Of a stretch of 64,000 bases of DNA, positions 37,641 to 50,033 are shown piece by piece. Origin of the DNA: Amoebidium appalachense (lineage: Eukaryota > Ichthyosporea); assembly GCA_963693365.1 (NCBI GenBank), contig CAVNZM010000005.1, positions 7,936,001-8,000,000 of the forward strand, given 5' to 3'. Made by a program: the position numbers and the translations under genes. Within the stretch, counting starts at the first letter, position 1. Every line of letters begins with the position of its first letter. The notes under the pieces are model-generated. The model was not told the origin of the DNA. It saw nothing but the letters and a program-made list of their open reading frames with translations, and did no database searches.

Positions 37641-38471
37641 AGTGTGAGTGTGTTCATTTGCTTGCCGGTAAGCTCGTGTGTGTGTGCATCACAGTGTGCT
37701 TCGCGTGCAGTTCAGTGTGTGCAGGTCGTGTGCCCTTGGCGCATATGATTGCGGTGTGTTTATGGGCAAGTTACCTCGACGTCGAAGTCCAGCCTGTGTA
37801 TCATCATGTTTAGCACGTGGATCTCTAGCGGCAGCGTGCAGTCTGCGTCGCTGCAGTTGTAGCGCCGGGGCCAGGGCGGCAAATATTGTTGCACCTGCCC
37901 CAGCGTCAGCAAACCCACCGCCCTTGCCCACCCCCTCCTGTGCCCCACCCCACCGTGCACGGGCACCCACCGAGCTGTAGCAGTCGGCAAGGTCCCCCGT
38001 CTTCCAGTTGAAGTTGCCCCCGCTGCAGTACACCGGCCTGCTCCAAATGTCAGTGCCAGCCTAACCCCTTCCCCCCTTCCCCCCCCCCCCCCCCCCCCCC
38101 ACACACACAGACACACACACACGCACACGGCACGCACATGCTTGTCCACTCGTTGGGGCCCACCCTCAGCACCGGGTAGAGGCAAAGGTCATCCGTATCG
38201 CCCGTGGCGTTGGTGCCGTAGTTGGACGCCCGCTGGTCGCTGCACTTACCCAACACCTCATCGCTAGTCGGATCGATGTCATCCGACGCCTGTGCGTTCT
38301 GCCTTCGGTTGGCTGGGTGCACCGTCAGTCAGTCCAAACCCTCCACCACATCCCCCCCAAACACACAAGCCCGCACAGACACCTCTTACTTGTGAAGTCC
38401 TTGCCCGAGTCTTCGGCTGCCACCAGCCCAGCTGCCAGCAGCAGCAGTATGTGGCCCAGAAGCCCACCCAT
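34464..38471 (-). CDS. Pentameric ligand-gated ion channel homologue lacking a closed Cys-loop (10 exons)
   Basis: Minus-strand exons 38471-38390, 38312-38138, 38037-37971, 37894-37775, 36240-36154, 36095-35934, 35865-35425, 35354-35102, 35020-34668 and (less sure) 34547-34464 stay in frame, about 607 residues. Residues 1-19 form a signal peptide (LLGHILLLLAAGLVAA). Receptor features: LSYAIKWRDDRIFG and VWTPEVRLD (loop D / W-x-P blocks of the extracellular beta-sandwich), then VDCTSFDLCNVQ...KFPYDQHRLRLSGY, the Cys-loop/FPxDxQ region. The second canonical cysteine after FPYDQ is absent, as in prokaryotic members. Exon 8 has M1 (FYAFPLVLVGTVACATPLL) and M2 (TRVGFGSIAILTALSSTL); exon 9 has M3 and two more hydrophobic segments, one more than the usual four. 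Three cysteine-bearing insert exons precede the receptor fold. Ligand and ion selectivity unknown. Intron 4 is 1.5 kb with GT repeats. Confidence 0.75.
37214..37645. repeat. (GT)n tracts in ion-channel intron 4
   Basis: Three GT blocks (37214-37290, 37430-37510, 37572-37640). The VCVCVC/HTHTHT frames are artefacts. Confidence 0.95.
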
Positions 38472-38842
38472 GGCTACGCGTGGCCGTGCGGCCCGCCCTG
38501 TGGCTGGTCTGCTAGTTGAAGACAGGGGGAAGCGAGGATCGGCCAAGAATGCTGCAGAAGGCTACAAAAATAGGAAGGCACAGAAGCCTGCTGCTTTCCC
38601 CTCCCGCGACACACAGGCTAGAGCAGGTAGGCAGTCTTTGGAATGCTTGGAGCGCTCAGGTAGTGTCACTAGTACAAAGTCCGCCAGTCTTGGGCACCAT
38701 TGTTCCCTTTCCGCATATTCTCGCTTTGCCTCGACTTGCTGCCCGTCCGACCTTGCAAAGCCAAGTGAAGCCAACCAAGTGCTATTCGCATACCATCGCA
38801 TACCAAATTTTATCGCAGCCACCAGCGGTACGTGACCTACCG

Positions 38843-38876
38843 CCAATCAGCGCACGACAGTTATGATAGTGCCAAT
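38843..38876. promoter_or_regulatory. CCAAT pair upstream of the ion-channel gene
   Basis: CCAAT at 38843-38847 and 38872-38876, about 375-405 bp upstream of the minus-strand start codon. Confidence 0.35.
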
Positions 38877-39012
38877 AGCCTACAGCCCGCCTTCACTGAC
38901 AACAATGTTGATGTCTATGCAGTATGTCACTATGATACAGTACAGTCCTACTCCAACACGCAAGGAATAAACAGGTGTGCAGCCTGCAGCGGGAAGCAAG
39001 TAGTTCAGGTGC

Positions 39013-39155
39013 AGGGATAAAATGCACATTGTAGCACGCACTTGCCAGTGAATGACAAGGACTTTGTCCCGTGGTGGACACGATCAGGTATAAAATGCAC
39101 ATTGTAGCACGCACTTGCCAGTGAATAACAAGGACTTTGTCCCGTGGTGGACACT
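39013..39155. repeat. Tandem duplication, about 75-bp unit, two copies
   Basis: The stretch ATAAAATGCACATTGTAGCA through GTGGTGGACAC occurs at 39017 and 39092 with one or two changes. It lies in the 1-kb spacer (38472-39500) between the ion-channel start and the TMEM184 3' end; nothing else recognised there. Confidence 0.9.
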
Positions 39156-39320
39156 CGGCCCTCACGGCACGTTGATCAGGTTGGGCACTTATGGAAACGA
39201 GGGGACGGTAGGGCTTTGCCAAGCTGGCAGGGCCAGTGAACAAGGCAGCAAGGCCCCTGCCTGTTGCGTGCGTGCAGGACGGCCAGCGGGCACGGCTGCA
39301 CGTGGCTAGCCCAGTGGGCG

Positions 39321-39326
39321 TTTATT
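39321..39326 (-). terminator. Poly(A) signal AATAAA of the TMEM184 gene
   Basis: TTTATT on the plus strand, i.e. AATAAA 175 bp downstream of the stop codon on the minus strand. Confidence 0.5.
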
Positions 39327-39500
39327 GACATTCATGCCGAGTCTAGTGTGTCTTATGCGACCCCTAATAGTCCCCCCCCCCCCCCCGCTATGTACAAACC
39401 AGCTGCCCCCCCGGACACTTCAGCTACCTCCCCCAGCACCACCACACGTCGAAGCACCTGCCACCTCCCTGTTTGCCGAGACAATAGACGCAGGGGGGTG

Positions 39501-41521
39501 CTACAGGCCGCCGTATCTGGTACGGGGCCTGCTGTGCGTGTCTGGGGCCTCGGCCGTGCCCATATCCAGCGCCTGCGGCTGCTGGCTGTGTGTCCGTCCC
39601 GTGGTGCCCAGCTGCCCAGGCAGTCAGAGCCACCTACTTACCCGCCCCCCTCCCCCCCCCCCCCCCCACACACACACACATACACACACACACACACCTG
39701 GTATAGGTCGGTGCTGCACAGGTCTGTGCGCATGGACCGCAGGATACCCGTCTCTGGCAGCTCCGAGTTGCTGCAACAGCCCCGGCCCGTTGGCACCTCC
39801 CCCTCCCCCCCCCCCCCCCCCCTCCCCCCCCCCGAAACAGCATACCTCTCCAGGCGGGTGTATGCAGGGGGCAGGATGTCAAAGGTCTCCCGGGTGTCGG
39901 CCACGACGTCGAAGCAGCTGAAAACGTCACTGAGGGCATAGCGCACGGCATAGGGACGGGCCTCGCCCACCACATACTCCTGCAGGGCGCCGGGCCGTGA
40001 GCACACAGACTGGGTGCCTGCTGCCTGTGTGCGGGCACCCACCTCAGGCCCGAAGACATACAGGTGGGCCACGGCAAACCCCAGCATCTCCACGCAGGTC
40101 AGAAAGTCCTGCCCGGGGGTCAGTGTGTGCCTGCCTGCCCCCACCCGCCCAGGGCCCCCGGGCGCACCTGCAGGGCGGCAGCCAGGTCTGCGGCACTGTA
40201 GCGACCCACGTCGTGCAGGGCACCCATGGCCACAAGGATGGCAAAGAAGCAGCCCTGCCAGTACGAGAAAAACAGCACGGCCTTGATGCACAGAAACTTC
40301 CCTGCTCCCTCGTCAGCAATCCCCTCCAAGAAAAAACGAAAGAATTATTGCAAGAAAGGCTTACAAATTGGGCTCCACGGCCGTAGCTCCTCCTTGACGG
40401 CACTGTAGAACAGCGCCAGGCACATCAGCGCCACCGTCTGGCTGATGTTGAGCGCCAACGAGTGGTACATCTGGGCAGCCGTCAGCAGCCAAAACCATAA
40501 GAACGGGGGGGAAGGGGGGGGGGGGGAGGGGGGGAGGGGGAGGGAGGCACACGCACGTAGAAGCAGTCAACTCGCCATTGGCCGTTGCCGTATGCGCCCA
40601 TGGCCTCCATCAGCACGGCTATGACGGCAAAGAACGGCTTGACCACCACAAACTGCAACCGAGACGTCAGTGGGTCCGCAGTCCCGCCTCCAGCCCAACA
40701 TACTGACATGGAGATGTATTACATGCATTCACACATAATGACAACTTGGCATCTCAGCAGATGTGAACTGTGATAGATCTTTGAGCGATAGCCTCAACAC
40801 ACAACGTATATCCGTCTTTCAGGGCAAGATGCGGGGGGCACACACACACCAGAGGGGCACACCATGGGGGGTGCTGGGTGACCATACAAGCCTAAGGTTA
40901 TCACTTGCCACGAAAGAAAACAGCAACCTGCATAGATCAGAGAGAGCCACAAGGAACATCACACAGGCCCAACTGGCGTGGGAGCAGAAAACGGTGACTA
41001 TGAGGCAGGCCCATGCTTTGGGCAGAGAAAGCCCAAGTGTGTATGTGTGTCCGTGTGTTTCAAGAAAAGAGAGGGGGGAAAGGGGGGGAGGGGGGGGCTA
41101 GCGTTCGTCACACGGTAAAGTACAAAGATACAATGGAAAGTGAGGTGCAGGGTACGTAAACAACGCAAAAACTGTGTGGGACGGTCCATGTATGTTGTGC
41201 TTGTGTTTGGGATTTGTCCATACGTGTATGTGGTTGTGCCTGTGTGCACATGGGTGCCTGTCCCTGTGTAGCTGTGTTGGTGTGTGCTGAGGACGACAGT
41301 GTATCAAGACGGTGCAGCAATCACAGACATGTGTGCAAGAACATATGTTACATATGTAGACAAGCAGGCGTGTGTGTGCCACAGTGTATGCGTGTGCCTG
41401 TGGGCTGCACGTGGCGGTGTTCGAGGCGCACCTGCAGTATGCCCTTCTTCAGGTTAAGGTAGTATGACGGAGCACTCAGTTGTAGCGGTGGCAGGCAGCA
41501 GCAAGGCCTGCCCTGCAGTCA

Positions 41522-41558
<37 letters not shown>

Positions 41559-41736
41559 TTTTAGCCGAGAACACGCACCAGAAGCAGGGCTGGTCGGGCT
41601 TTCTGGACAGGGCATGGCGAACGCTGGGCTCGCCGTCCAGCCAGGACACGCACAGCAGAAAGAACTGGTACAGCACGTAGGCCTCATAGCAGTCCCGCAG
41701 CGTGTCCAGATACAGCGCAGCCTGCACCCCGGTTAG

Positions 41737-41786
<50 letters not shown>

Positions 41787-42311
41787 GTGTGAGTGTGCGC
41801 GCGTGCGCGTGCGCATGCGCATGCGCATGGGGGGGGGGGGGGGGGGGGGGAGGGGGGCGTACGTCCAGGAAGCACAGGGACAGGAACGAGTCTGCCGCAT
41901 ACAGCGGCACCATCAGCAGTATGCGCACCACCCGGCGCTGACGCTCGGGGTGGCGGTACTGACCGATGTGCTGGGCTATGCCGTAGACAGACAGCCCCAA
42001 CGCAAGCGCTACAGCTATGCCCGCTGCGCCCCCCCAACCCACCCCACCATCCGTCAGCCAACCCTCCCCCCCAACTCCCCTCCCCCCTAAAACACACACG
42101 CACACACACAACTTCCCTCCAAACACCGACACACGCAGACACACATGCACACCCACACACACACGCATGCGCGCGCACACACACGCACACACACGGGCGC
42201 GCAAAAGATAAGCACACAAAAACACACAACCAACCATGCACATGAGCACACACACAAACACGCATGCACACAAAAGCAACAACCCAACCACAAACATACA
42301 CATACACACAA

Positions 42312-42344
<33 letters not shown>

Positions 42345-42364
42345 AACACGCACACACGCACACA

Positions 42365-42396
<32 letters not shown>

Positions 42397-42564
42397 CACA
42401 CACACGCACACATACACACACACACACACACAGGACACGGACACGCCAACACGCACACATGCACAGGCGCATACACACGGACACACACACACACACACAC
42501 ACACACCCAGTGAAATGAGTGCGCGCTGCCAGCTCTCCACCAGGGCCTCCCCCTCGTCGGCCAT
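39501..42564 (-). CDS. TMEM184 / organic solute transporter alpha family protein (11 exons, 385 aa)
   Basis: Seven-TM protein of the DUF300/Ost-alpha family (animal TMEM184A-C, plant LAZ1), found on plasma and endomembranes; transport substrate of this branch unknown. Minus-strand exons 42564-42507, 42023-41863, 41721-41579, 41507-41432, 40652-40557, 40470-40365, 40301-40168, 40108-40043, 39979-39846, 39770-39698 and 39611-39501 total 1158 nt and join in phase throughout. Signature blocks in order: [108 protein letters not shown]. The ATG at 42564 follows an A-rich context. The last exon is a basic, poorly conserved tail. It is divergent from TOP3B with 621 bp between start codons. Confidence 0.93.
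42085..42506. repeat. CA-rich microsatellite in TMEM184 intron 1
   Basis: (CA)n with (GCAC)n block at 42358-42396. Alternating purine-pyrimidine DNA reaching right to the donor of exon 1. Confidence 0.9.
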
Positions 42565-43185
42565 TCTGTGAGCCCAGGCAGCCGCCAGTGCCCCTTGGCC
42601 TGCGTGGCCTGGGCCCTGCCTGCGGCCCACCAGACCACCAGCACCCGGCAGTGCCCGCTAGGTTGCTGCCCTCTGCCGCGCCAAGGCCTGCTGCTTGCTC
42701 GGCCCCTCTCTGGTTGCCGCCAAGACAAACACACCGGTCCCTAAGCCCACACAAACACACCGGTTCCTAAGCCCACACAAACACACCGGTCTCCCTGGCT
42801 AGGTGCCTCTGGGCCTTTACAAGGAGCTATGCTATATATGCACTGCGTAGTGTCGGCGTCATGCAGTGTTGGCAGTACTGTTGGCGTCAGTCAGCCTACA
42901 ATAAAGTCAGGCTGGCGAGCTGGCAACTCGCGTCAGCCTTGCACACAAGTGACAAATTGACAAGAATGGGCTTACGTAAGGTGGCGCACCGAGCTGACTC
43001 CGCAACGTTACGTAATCTCTCAGCAAAACCCAGGGAGTACTTATTCTGGCACCGTCAGACAGGTGCTGTGGCTGGTTCTGGTGCTGTGGCTGGTTCTGGT
43101 GGCTAGCAATTAAGCCCAGGGGCAGCACATCACGGCCAGGCCAGAGGGCGAGGCGGCCTGCTTGGCCCAGCAGGGCGCCAGCACG
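42565..43185. promoter_or_regulatory. Divergent promoter region TMEM184 / TOP3B
   Basis: 621 bp separate the two start codons. Contains three tandem copies of a 27-bp unit (CACACCGGTNCCTAAGCCCA, about 42718-42795), a TATATATG element at 42833 and a doubled 18-bp unit GGTGCTGTGGCTGGTTCT (about 43061-43097). A shared bidirectional promoter is inferred from spacing only. Confidence 0.5.
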
Positions 43186-43928
43186 ATGAAGACGGTGCTG
43201 ATGGTGGCCGAGAAGCCCTCGCTGGCACTGGCCATTGCACGCGCACTTGCAGGCCCCGCACAGGTGCACAGCCGCAAGACGGCGTCGGGGGCAGTGCAGG
43301 CGCACGAGTACGAGGGTAGCTTCAGGGGGGAGCACGTGCTGTTCCGCATGGTGGCCGTGTGTGGCCATGTTCTGAGGTGTGTGCCGGGTGCAAGGCGGGG
43401 GGCTGGCGGGGACCTTGTAGAGTGGTGAGCTGGGGGCTCTGGGTCTGACCTGCGGGGGCAGCGTGGACTTTCCGGCGCAGTACAACAACTGGGAGCGCAC
43501 GGCCCCCGAAGACCTGTTCACTGTGCCGGTGCAGAAGGCAGAGGCAAACCCAAAGGTGCCGGCACACAGGGAGGGGCGGGGGCTGGGGAGCAGAGGGTCC
43601 AGAGACTGAAGGCCGGGGTGCAGCTTCACATTCGGCGCATGCTGGAGACCGAGGCACGGGGAGCTGCATATCTGGTGCTCTGGCTGGACTGCGACCGTGA
43701 GGGCGGTATGTGGCTCCCCCCAGCCTGCTGGGGCCAGGAGGCCTGACATGCGGCGCAGAGAACATCTGCTTCGAGGTGATGGAGGCGGCGGGCCCACACA
43801 TGGCAGGGGGGTATGACGAGCAGCGCATGTACCGGGCAAAGTTTTCCGGTGCGTGACCCCGTGGGGAAGCCCCTCCCCCCCCCCCCCCCCCCCCCCCTCT
43901 CCCCCCCCTCCCCCCCCCCCCCCCCCCT

Positions 43929-43966
<38 letters not shown>

Positions 43967-46900
43967 CCCTGTTCCCAGAGTGTCTATTTATACCTTTCTT
44001 GCGGGACATGTGTATGGTAGCAGTAGGGAGTGTCGACAGCTGGTGGTGGGCAAGGTAGGCCATGGCCCGAACATGGCTGGCACACGCCAGACAGGGCCAT
44101 CGTGGCTGGCTGGCGCCCTCGTGCACTCTCGGCCAGGCTGCCGCCAGCTCAGGCCAAGGACACACACCAGGAGCAGGGATGGTCGGGCTTTCTGGACGCA
44201 CGATTCGCGTTCTTTGGCTCTTACGTCTCGAAATCAAGGCTGCTTTATGTATTGTTCAGAAGGTGCAAGAGAAACAGCAAAAGAATCGCCATCCAGGCTG
44301 CAATCTGCTTACAGGGGACACATAATCTAGCAACGGTGCTTCGAAGCCCTCGGCTTCTGTTGAGCAGAAAGAGGTGTGGTAGACAGGCAGTGTGTTGCTG
44401 GTCCTACCAGCCGAGACATGCTCGTAGCTTTGGAAGCATGCTGTCGGTCTGTCGAGTGCACGGTATGCCCTGGTTGCATCGGAGGCCCCACGCACGCCGG
44501 AAGAAAGTGCTGCAAACAGATTTTACAGGGTTCGCCAGGCCAGGGGTTAGGCCCAGGAGTCTGGGGTCGGTAGTGAGGCCTGCTGGACGCACACACACCC
44601 TGGCACCAACCAGGTTGCAGCTGTAAGCCGTGTGGCATCAAGGTCAAACGGAACATACGTCGGCAACAAAAAAGAGTGCTTGTCTGAGGGGTTCGGAATG
44701 ACACTTGTTTGTTAACAGCAAAGCAAGGCTTACATGCACAATTTCTTGTCTGGTCATTCGGTGATCAACTTCTTCGCATCCATACTTTTCTGCTGCTTCC
44801 GATTTCTCTGCCTGTTTAGGACGTCCGATTTTTTTATCCTCTACAAGTGGCCGCAGTGGGATGGTTGTGTGTGTTTGGAGGGGGGCACCTGTGGTCCAAG
44901 CAGGCACAGCCAATGATATCAGTGCCGGCCCAAAGCATGACAGTGGCAGGCACTATGGGGTGGCAGCATGCATGTGGCCTATGACGACGCAGGGAGGGAC
45001 TTCCAATGCAGTGTTTGTATATACGTCCCTGATTGTTTGGCACCAAACCCTGCATTGGTCCATTCTTTCATTTTTTTGGCGCCCATATTCAGGCAGGTGA
45101 TTGCGTGGTTGTGTACCCCGATGTCATAGGGGCCATAAAACAACATGCTGGCGCTTTGGCAATGGCTTGGCCCACAACTTGCTGCTGGTTGGCATTGTTG
45201 CACGTGCCACTGTGCCTGTGGCCAGGCAACCAGTGCCTGTGCATGCCCCTGGCAGCCTCCATGCATGGCCCAGCATTACTGGGTGCACCAGACTCTGATC
45301 CTGCCATTCAACCACACACGTGTCTGCACCAAGTTGTGTAGGCCCGGTGCCTGGCGAGCCAGAGATCTAGGGGGGCACACGTTGGGGGGACAGGGGGTTG
45401 GCTACATGGTGGGCCTGTCGTGGGGTGATTACAGATAGCCCTGTTTGCTTGGGCGGGGAGGGGGGGGAGGGGGGGGGGGAGAGTTTGCATACTGCCCTGT
45501 ATGCCTGGGAGGCGGGCGGGGGGAGGGTTTGCATGCTACCTTCCATGGCTTGGGGGGGGCGCTGACCTCGTGTGCAGCCATTGCCGACACGGAGCTGCGG
45601 CAGGCCATGGCCAGCCTGGGCCGGCCCAACCGCAGCGAGGCCCTGAGCGTCGATGCCCGCCAGGAGCTGGACCTGCGTGTAGGGAGAGGGGGGGGGGGGG
45701 GGGGGGGAGGGTGCTGAGAGCAGGGCAGGTGGGCTGTGCGTTCACACGCTACCAGACCCGATTCTTCCAGGACAAGTACGGCAACCTCGACTGCTCCTTT
45801 GTGAGCTACGGCCCCTGCCAGACCCCCACGTAGGGGACCCCTGCTCCCTCCCTCCCCCCTCCCCCTCCCCCCCCCCCCCCTCCCCGCCCGCCCGGGCATG
45901 CTCTAAGGGGGGCACAGGCTTGCATTCTGCGTGGAGCGGCACGACCGCATTGTGGCCTTCCAGCCCGAGAAGTACCGCACGCTGCAGGCCCAGGCCACGG
46001 CCCTGGGCCACACCGTGGACCTGCTGTGGGCCCGGGGCCGCCTGTTTGACCTGGAGGCCGCAGCAGCCATCCACGGCACCGTGCAGGCCGCCACCACGGC
46101 AAGGTGCGGCCCGGCCCCTCGGGGGGTGGCTGGGGCAGGGACGTTTGCTGAGGGCCCAGCAGGGTCGTGGTGGTGGCCGGGCGGGAGAAGGCCAAGGCGC
46201 GGCCGGTGGCGCTCAACACTGTGGGGCTGCTGAAGGCCGCATCCACCCTGTTTGGCATGAGCCCCCAGGCCACCGTAGGCCACCCTCCCCTCCCCCCCCC
46301 CCTTTTAGCAGGCAGAGGCTGAGCATGGGGCAGATGTGGGTGGCCGAGGAGCTGTACCTGCAGGGGGCCATCAGCTACCCGCGCACAGAGACCACGCACT
46401 ATGCCGCCAGCTACGACCTTCTGGCCGTGCTGTGCCACCATGCCGCCCACAGTGTCTGGTCTGCCGCCCTGCCTGCTGGGGGGGGGGGTGTGTTGGGGGG
46501 TGCTGACAGGGCGCAGGGGCAAGTACGTGCAAGGCCTGCTGCAGCGGGGCATCAACAGGCCAAAGCAGGGCACAGACGTGGGCGACCACCCCCCCATGTA
46601 TGGCCCCGCCCTGCCTCCTGCCTGGGTGGCCACTGATGGGCGGGCAGCACGCCGGTGCGAGTGGTGGAGGAGGGCGAGCTGTCGTATGATGCGTGGCGGG
46701 TGTACCAGTACGTGACCTGCAACCTGATTGCAAGCGTGTCCTACGACTGCAAGGTAGTGCCTGCTGCCCCACAGCATGCACTTGTGGAGCCTAGCCGTGT
46801 GCCCACACGATCTTCGTGGACACTAATATGTACCCGACCCCTTTCACAGTTCTTTGCTATTATATCGCCAACAGTTTAGTGGAATACCTCAGCCCAAGTG

Positions 46901-48415
46901 CCACAAGCGCCACTTAATTCAGCTCTTTCCAGTGGTGCCAATTACAGTAATTGATTAAACTTTAAGCTCTTGTCAACGGTACCGTTTAATTGTTAAGAGC
47001 CTTTAAACCGCCTTCGCTTGATTGTGAGAAATTGGGGTTTTACATGGGATCCGGACACCCAAAAATGGCCCTCACTTTGTTTGAGTTTTGACGACTCGAA
47101 AAACATTTCAATCACCTCTCGGCAAGCTGCAGCCTTACCAGCTACACCGCCAGTATGTGGGGATCTTGGAAATACCAATGTGGCGGCAGGGAGGCACGGT
47201 CGTCGACCCATTGACGAGACATCTGGCCCCACGCATGGTTCAATGGCCATAGCCTCTTGCTGGCCGGTGACACACCCCTTGCTGCTATCATGGCAATGCA
47301 CACGTGTACTATAGGAGAAGAGGATATGCAGTGCGTGGCATTCTATTATGCATGTCTGGGCAAAGAATGCTCTAAAAATAGAGGGTAGGTCTCATTGGTA
47401 TAAAAATGACAGTCGTCGGATCTGATTGGGAGGATCGGGAAAAAAACTGGGCACGGAGACGACCTTTGGCGCGTCATAATTCGGCTCAGAAAAAAGCCTT
47501 TTGAATGCGGTTTACGGATATATATGGAAAGCGAAGAAAATAGTTGTATTTATGGGTGTTGGAATGACATCTTGACAATTATCCGTTGTATAGAAACGCG
47601 ACTGCGCAACCATGATGCTGTAGACATTTGGGACCGGATGGTGACTGATTGATCATCTGATCACAATCACGCTAATGTTTCTCACATAGTAGATGTACCG
47701 TTCATTTTTGTGCTATTGACTTCAACTAGACAGTAAAAATATTAAAATATATTTAGATTTGAATACAATCGCCCTTCGTTTGAAGTGGGTGCAAGTCATC
47801 TTCAAAGGGTTTTCAACTATTGTGTGATTGGTAAACATACGTTAATCTGATAGGATGTGTACTCCCATGTGTAGAGTTCGCACAGACATGTATACCAGAA
47901 TGCCACCTAAATGGTGGACATACTGAGAATGACCTCAAGCACAAGGATTGCTGTTCCTCTAACTTGGGAAGCTTCTTAGGCCTGCCTGTGAATGCGAATG
48001 CGGTAAGGGGGACAGCACTGAAACATCGAGGTGAAAGGGGGCTGAGATGCACAGTAGCGTGTGCGGCACACAGCAAGTGCACTCCACGGGGGGGCACTAC
48101 CGACGAGCTCTTGTATCGGCCAGTTTGCAGCATGGTGCAGGGTGCAGACACTGGGGCAATCAGCATATGTGGTGGGCCACTGACAGGGGCCATGCAGTAC
48201 ATCAAGACCGTGGCCACAATGGACGTGGGGGGGGAGCTGTTTACCTGCACAGGTGTGCGGCAAGGGGTGGAGGGGGCGGGGGGGGAGGGGATTGAAGAGG
48301 GTGCTGACAGGGGGGCAGGCAAGCGGCTGGTGGATGCAGGGTTCACAGAGGTGATGGACAGCATGCGGCCCAAAGACCTGCAGGACCTGCCCCCCTTGGC
48401 CACAAACATGGTCGG

Positions 48416-48499
<84 letters not shown>

Positions 48500-49962
48500 C
48501 TCACGTGTGGGGCAGGAGTGTGCTGTGCAGGGTGTGCAGCTGGTGGAGGGCACCACGGGGCCACCGGACTATCTGACCGAGGCAGAGCTAATAGGCCTGG
48601 TGCGTTTTTTTTTTTTTTTTTTTTTTTTTTTTGGGGGGGGGGGGGGGGGGGGCATGCTGAGGGCCGGGGGCAGATGGAGAGGCACGGCATTGGCACGGAT
48701 GCATCGATCCCTGTGCACATGGCCAACATTGTCGAGAGAAACTACGTGCAGGTGCCTGCCTGGCCCGGTGGCTGGGGAGAAGGGGCGGACAGATGGTGAC
48801 GGAGAGGGGGCAGGTGCTGGGGTCCAGCAGGCAGCTGCGGCCCACCAACCTGGGCATAGTGCTGATCCACGGCTACTGTATCCGCATGGGGGGCAAGGGG
48901 GAGGGGGGGTCGGTGTGAATGTGTGTAACTGGGGAGACAGGAGGATTGGGGGGTTTGTACTGGGTGGGTCAGCAATTTTTTTTTTTGGGGGGGGGGGGGG
49001 GGGGTTCGGCAAGGCGAGATGGACCTTGACAAGCCCAGACCGCATCGACCCGGACCTATGCCTGCCCACGTACGTGCCCGGGGGGTCTGGGCCTGGGGGG
49101 TGCTGACAGTGGGCTGCAGCATGCGCAGTGCCGTGGAGAGCCAGCTGGGGCTGATAGCAGGGCCAGGCCGACTACATGCAGGTGCTGCAGCATGCAAAGG
49201 CCGTGCTGCAGGCAAAGTTCCTGTACTTCATGCGCAAGGTACGCCAGGCCCCAGTTCCTGTACTCCATAGTGGCCATGGTACGTCAGGCCCCTGTTCCTG
49301 TACTCCATAGTGGTATGCCAGGCCCTAGTTCCTGTGCTTCATAGTGGTACGCTAGGCCCTAGTTCCTGTACTCCATAGTGGCAGGCCAGGCCCTAGTTCC
49401 TGTACTCCATAGTGGCAGGCCAGGCCCTAGTTCCTGTACTTCATAGTGGTACGCCAGGCCCCAGTTCCTGTACTCCATTGTGGCAGGCCAGGCCCCAGTT
49501 CCTGTACTCCATAGTGGCACGCCAGGCCCTAGTTCCTGTACTCCATAGTGGCAGGCCAGGCCCTAGTTCCTGTACTCCATAGTGGCAGGCCAGGCCCTAG
49601 TTCCTGTACTCCATAGTGGCAGGCCAGGCCCTAGTTCCTGTACTCCATTTTGGCACGCACAGGTGCTTGCAGCAGTACGCATAGACCGCAGTGGGCCGAG
49701 GGCCACCTTTGCACTAGGTGTTGCCATGCACCGTGTGGGGCTGACCTTTGCACAGATCGGGTTCATGGACGAGCTGTTTGAGGCAGCCTTCACCAAACTC
49801 AAGGAGTCTGGCAGGCCCTTCAGGTAAAGCCCTGCACATGGGGGGTGCTTGTGGTTGAGCCTGACCGGGAGGGGCCTTGCAGCAAATGTGGCAGGTGCCG
49901 TCGCTACATGAAGCTGATCAGCTCGAGGTGTGTGTGTGTTGTAGTGGGGATGGGGGCCGGAA

Positions 49963-49993
<31 letters not shown>

Positions 49994-50001
49994 CTCTTGT
50001 G

Positions 50002-50033
<32 letters not shown>

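Noticed and set aside
46754-48197. TOP3B intron 11 as the end of one gene and start of another
   Set aside because: Phase, the branch motif and continuity of the topoisomerase sequence on both sides show a single gene.
49656-49755. Open frame upstream of TOP3B exon 19 ([18 protein letters not shown]) as coding
   Set aside because: The family alignment continues directly from FMRK to IGFMDEL; the branch motif GCTGACCTTTGCACAG ends at 49755, so this part is intronic.
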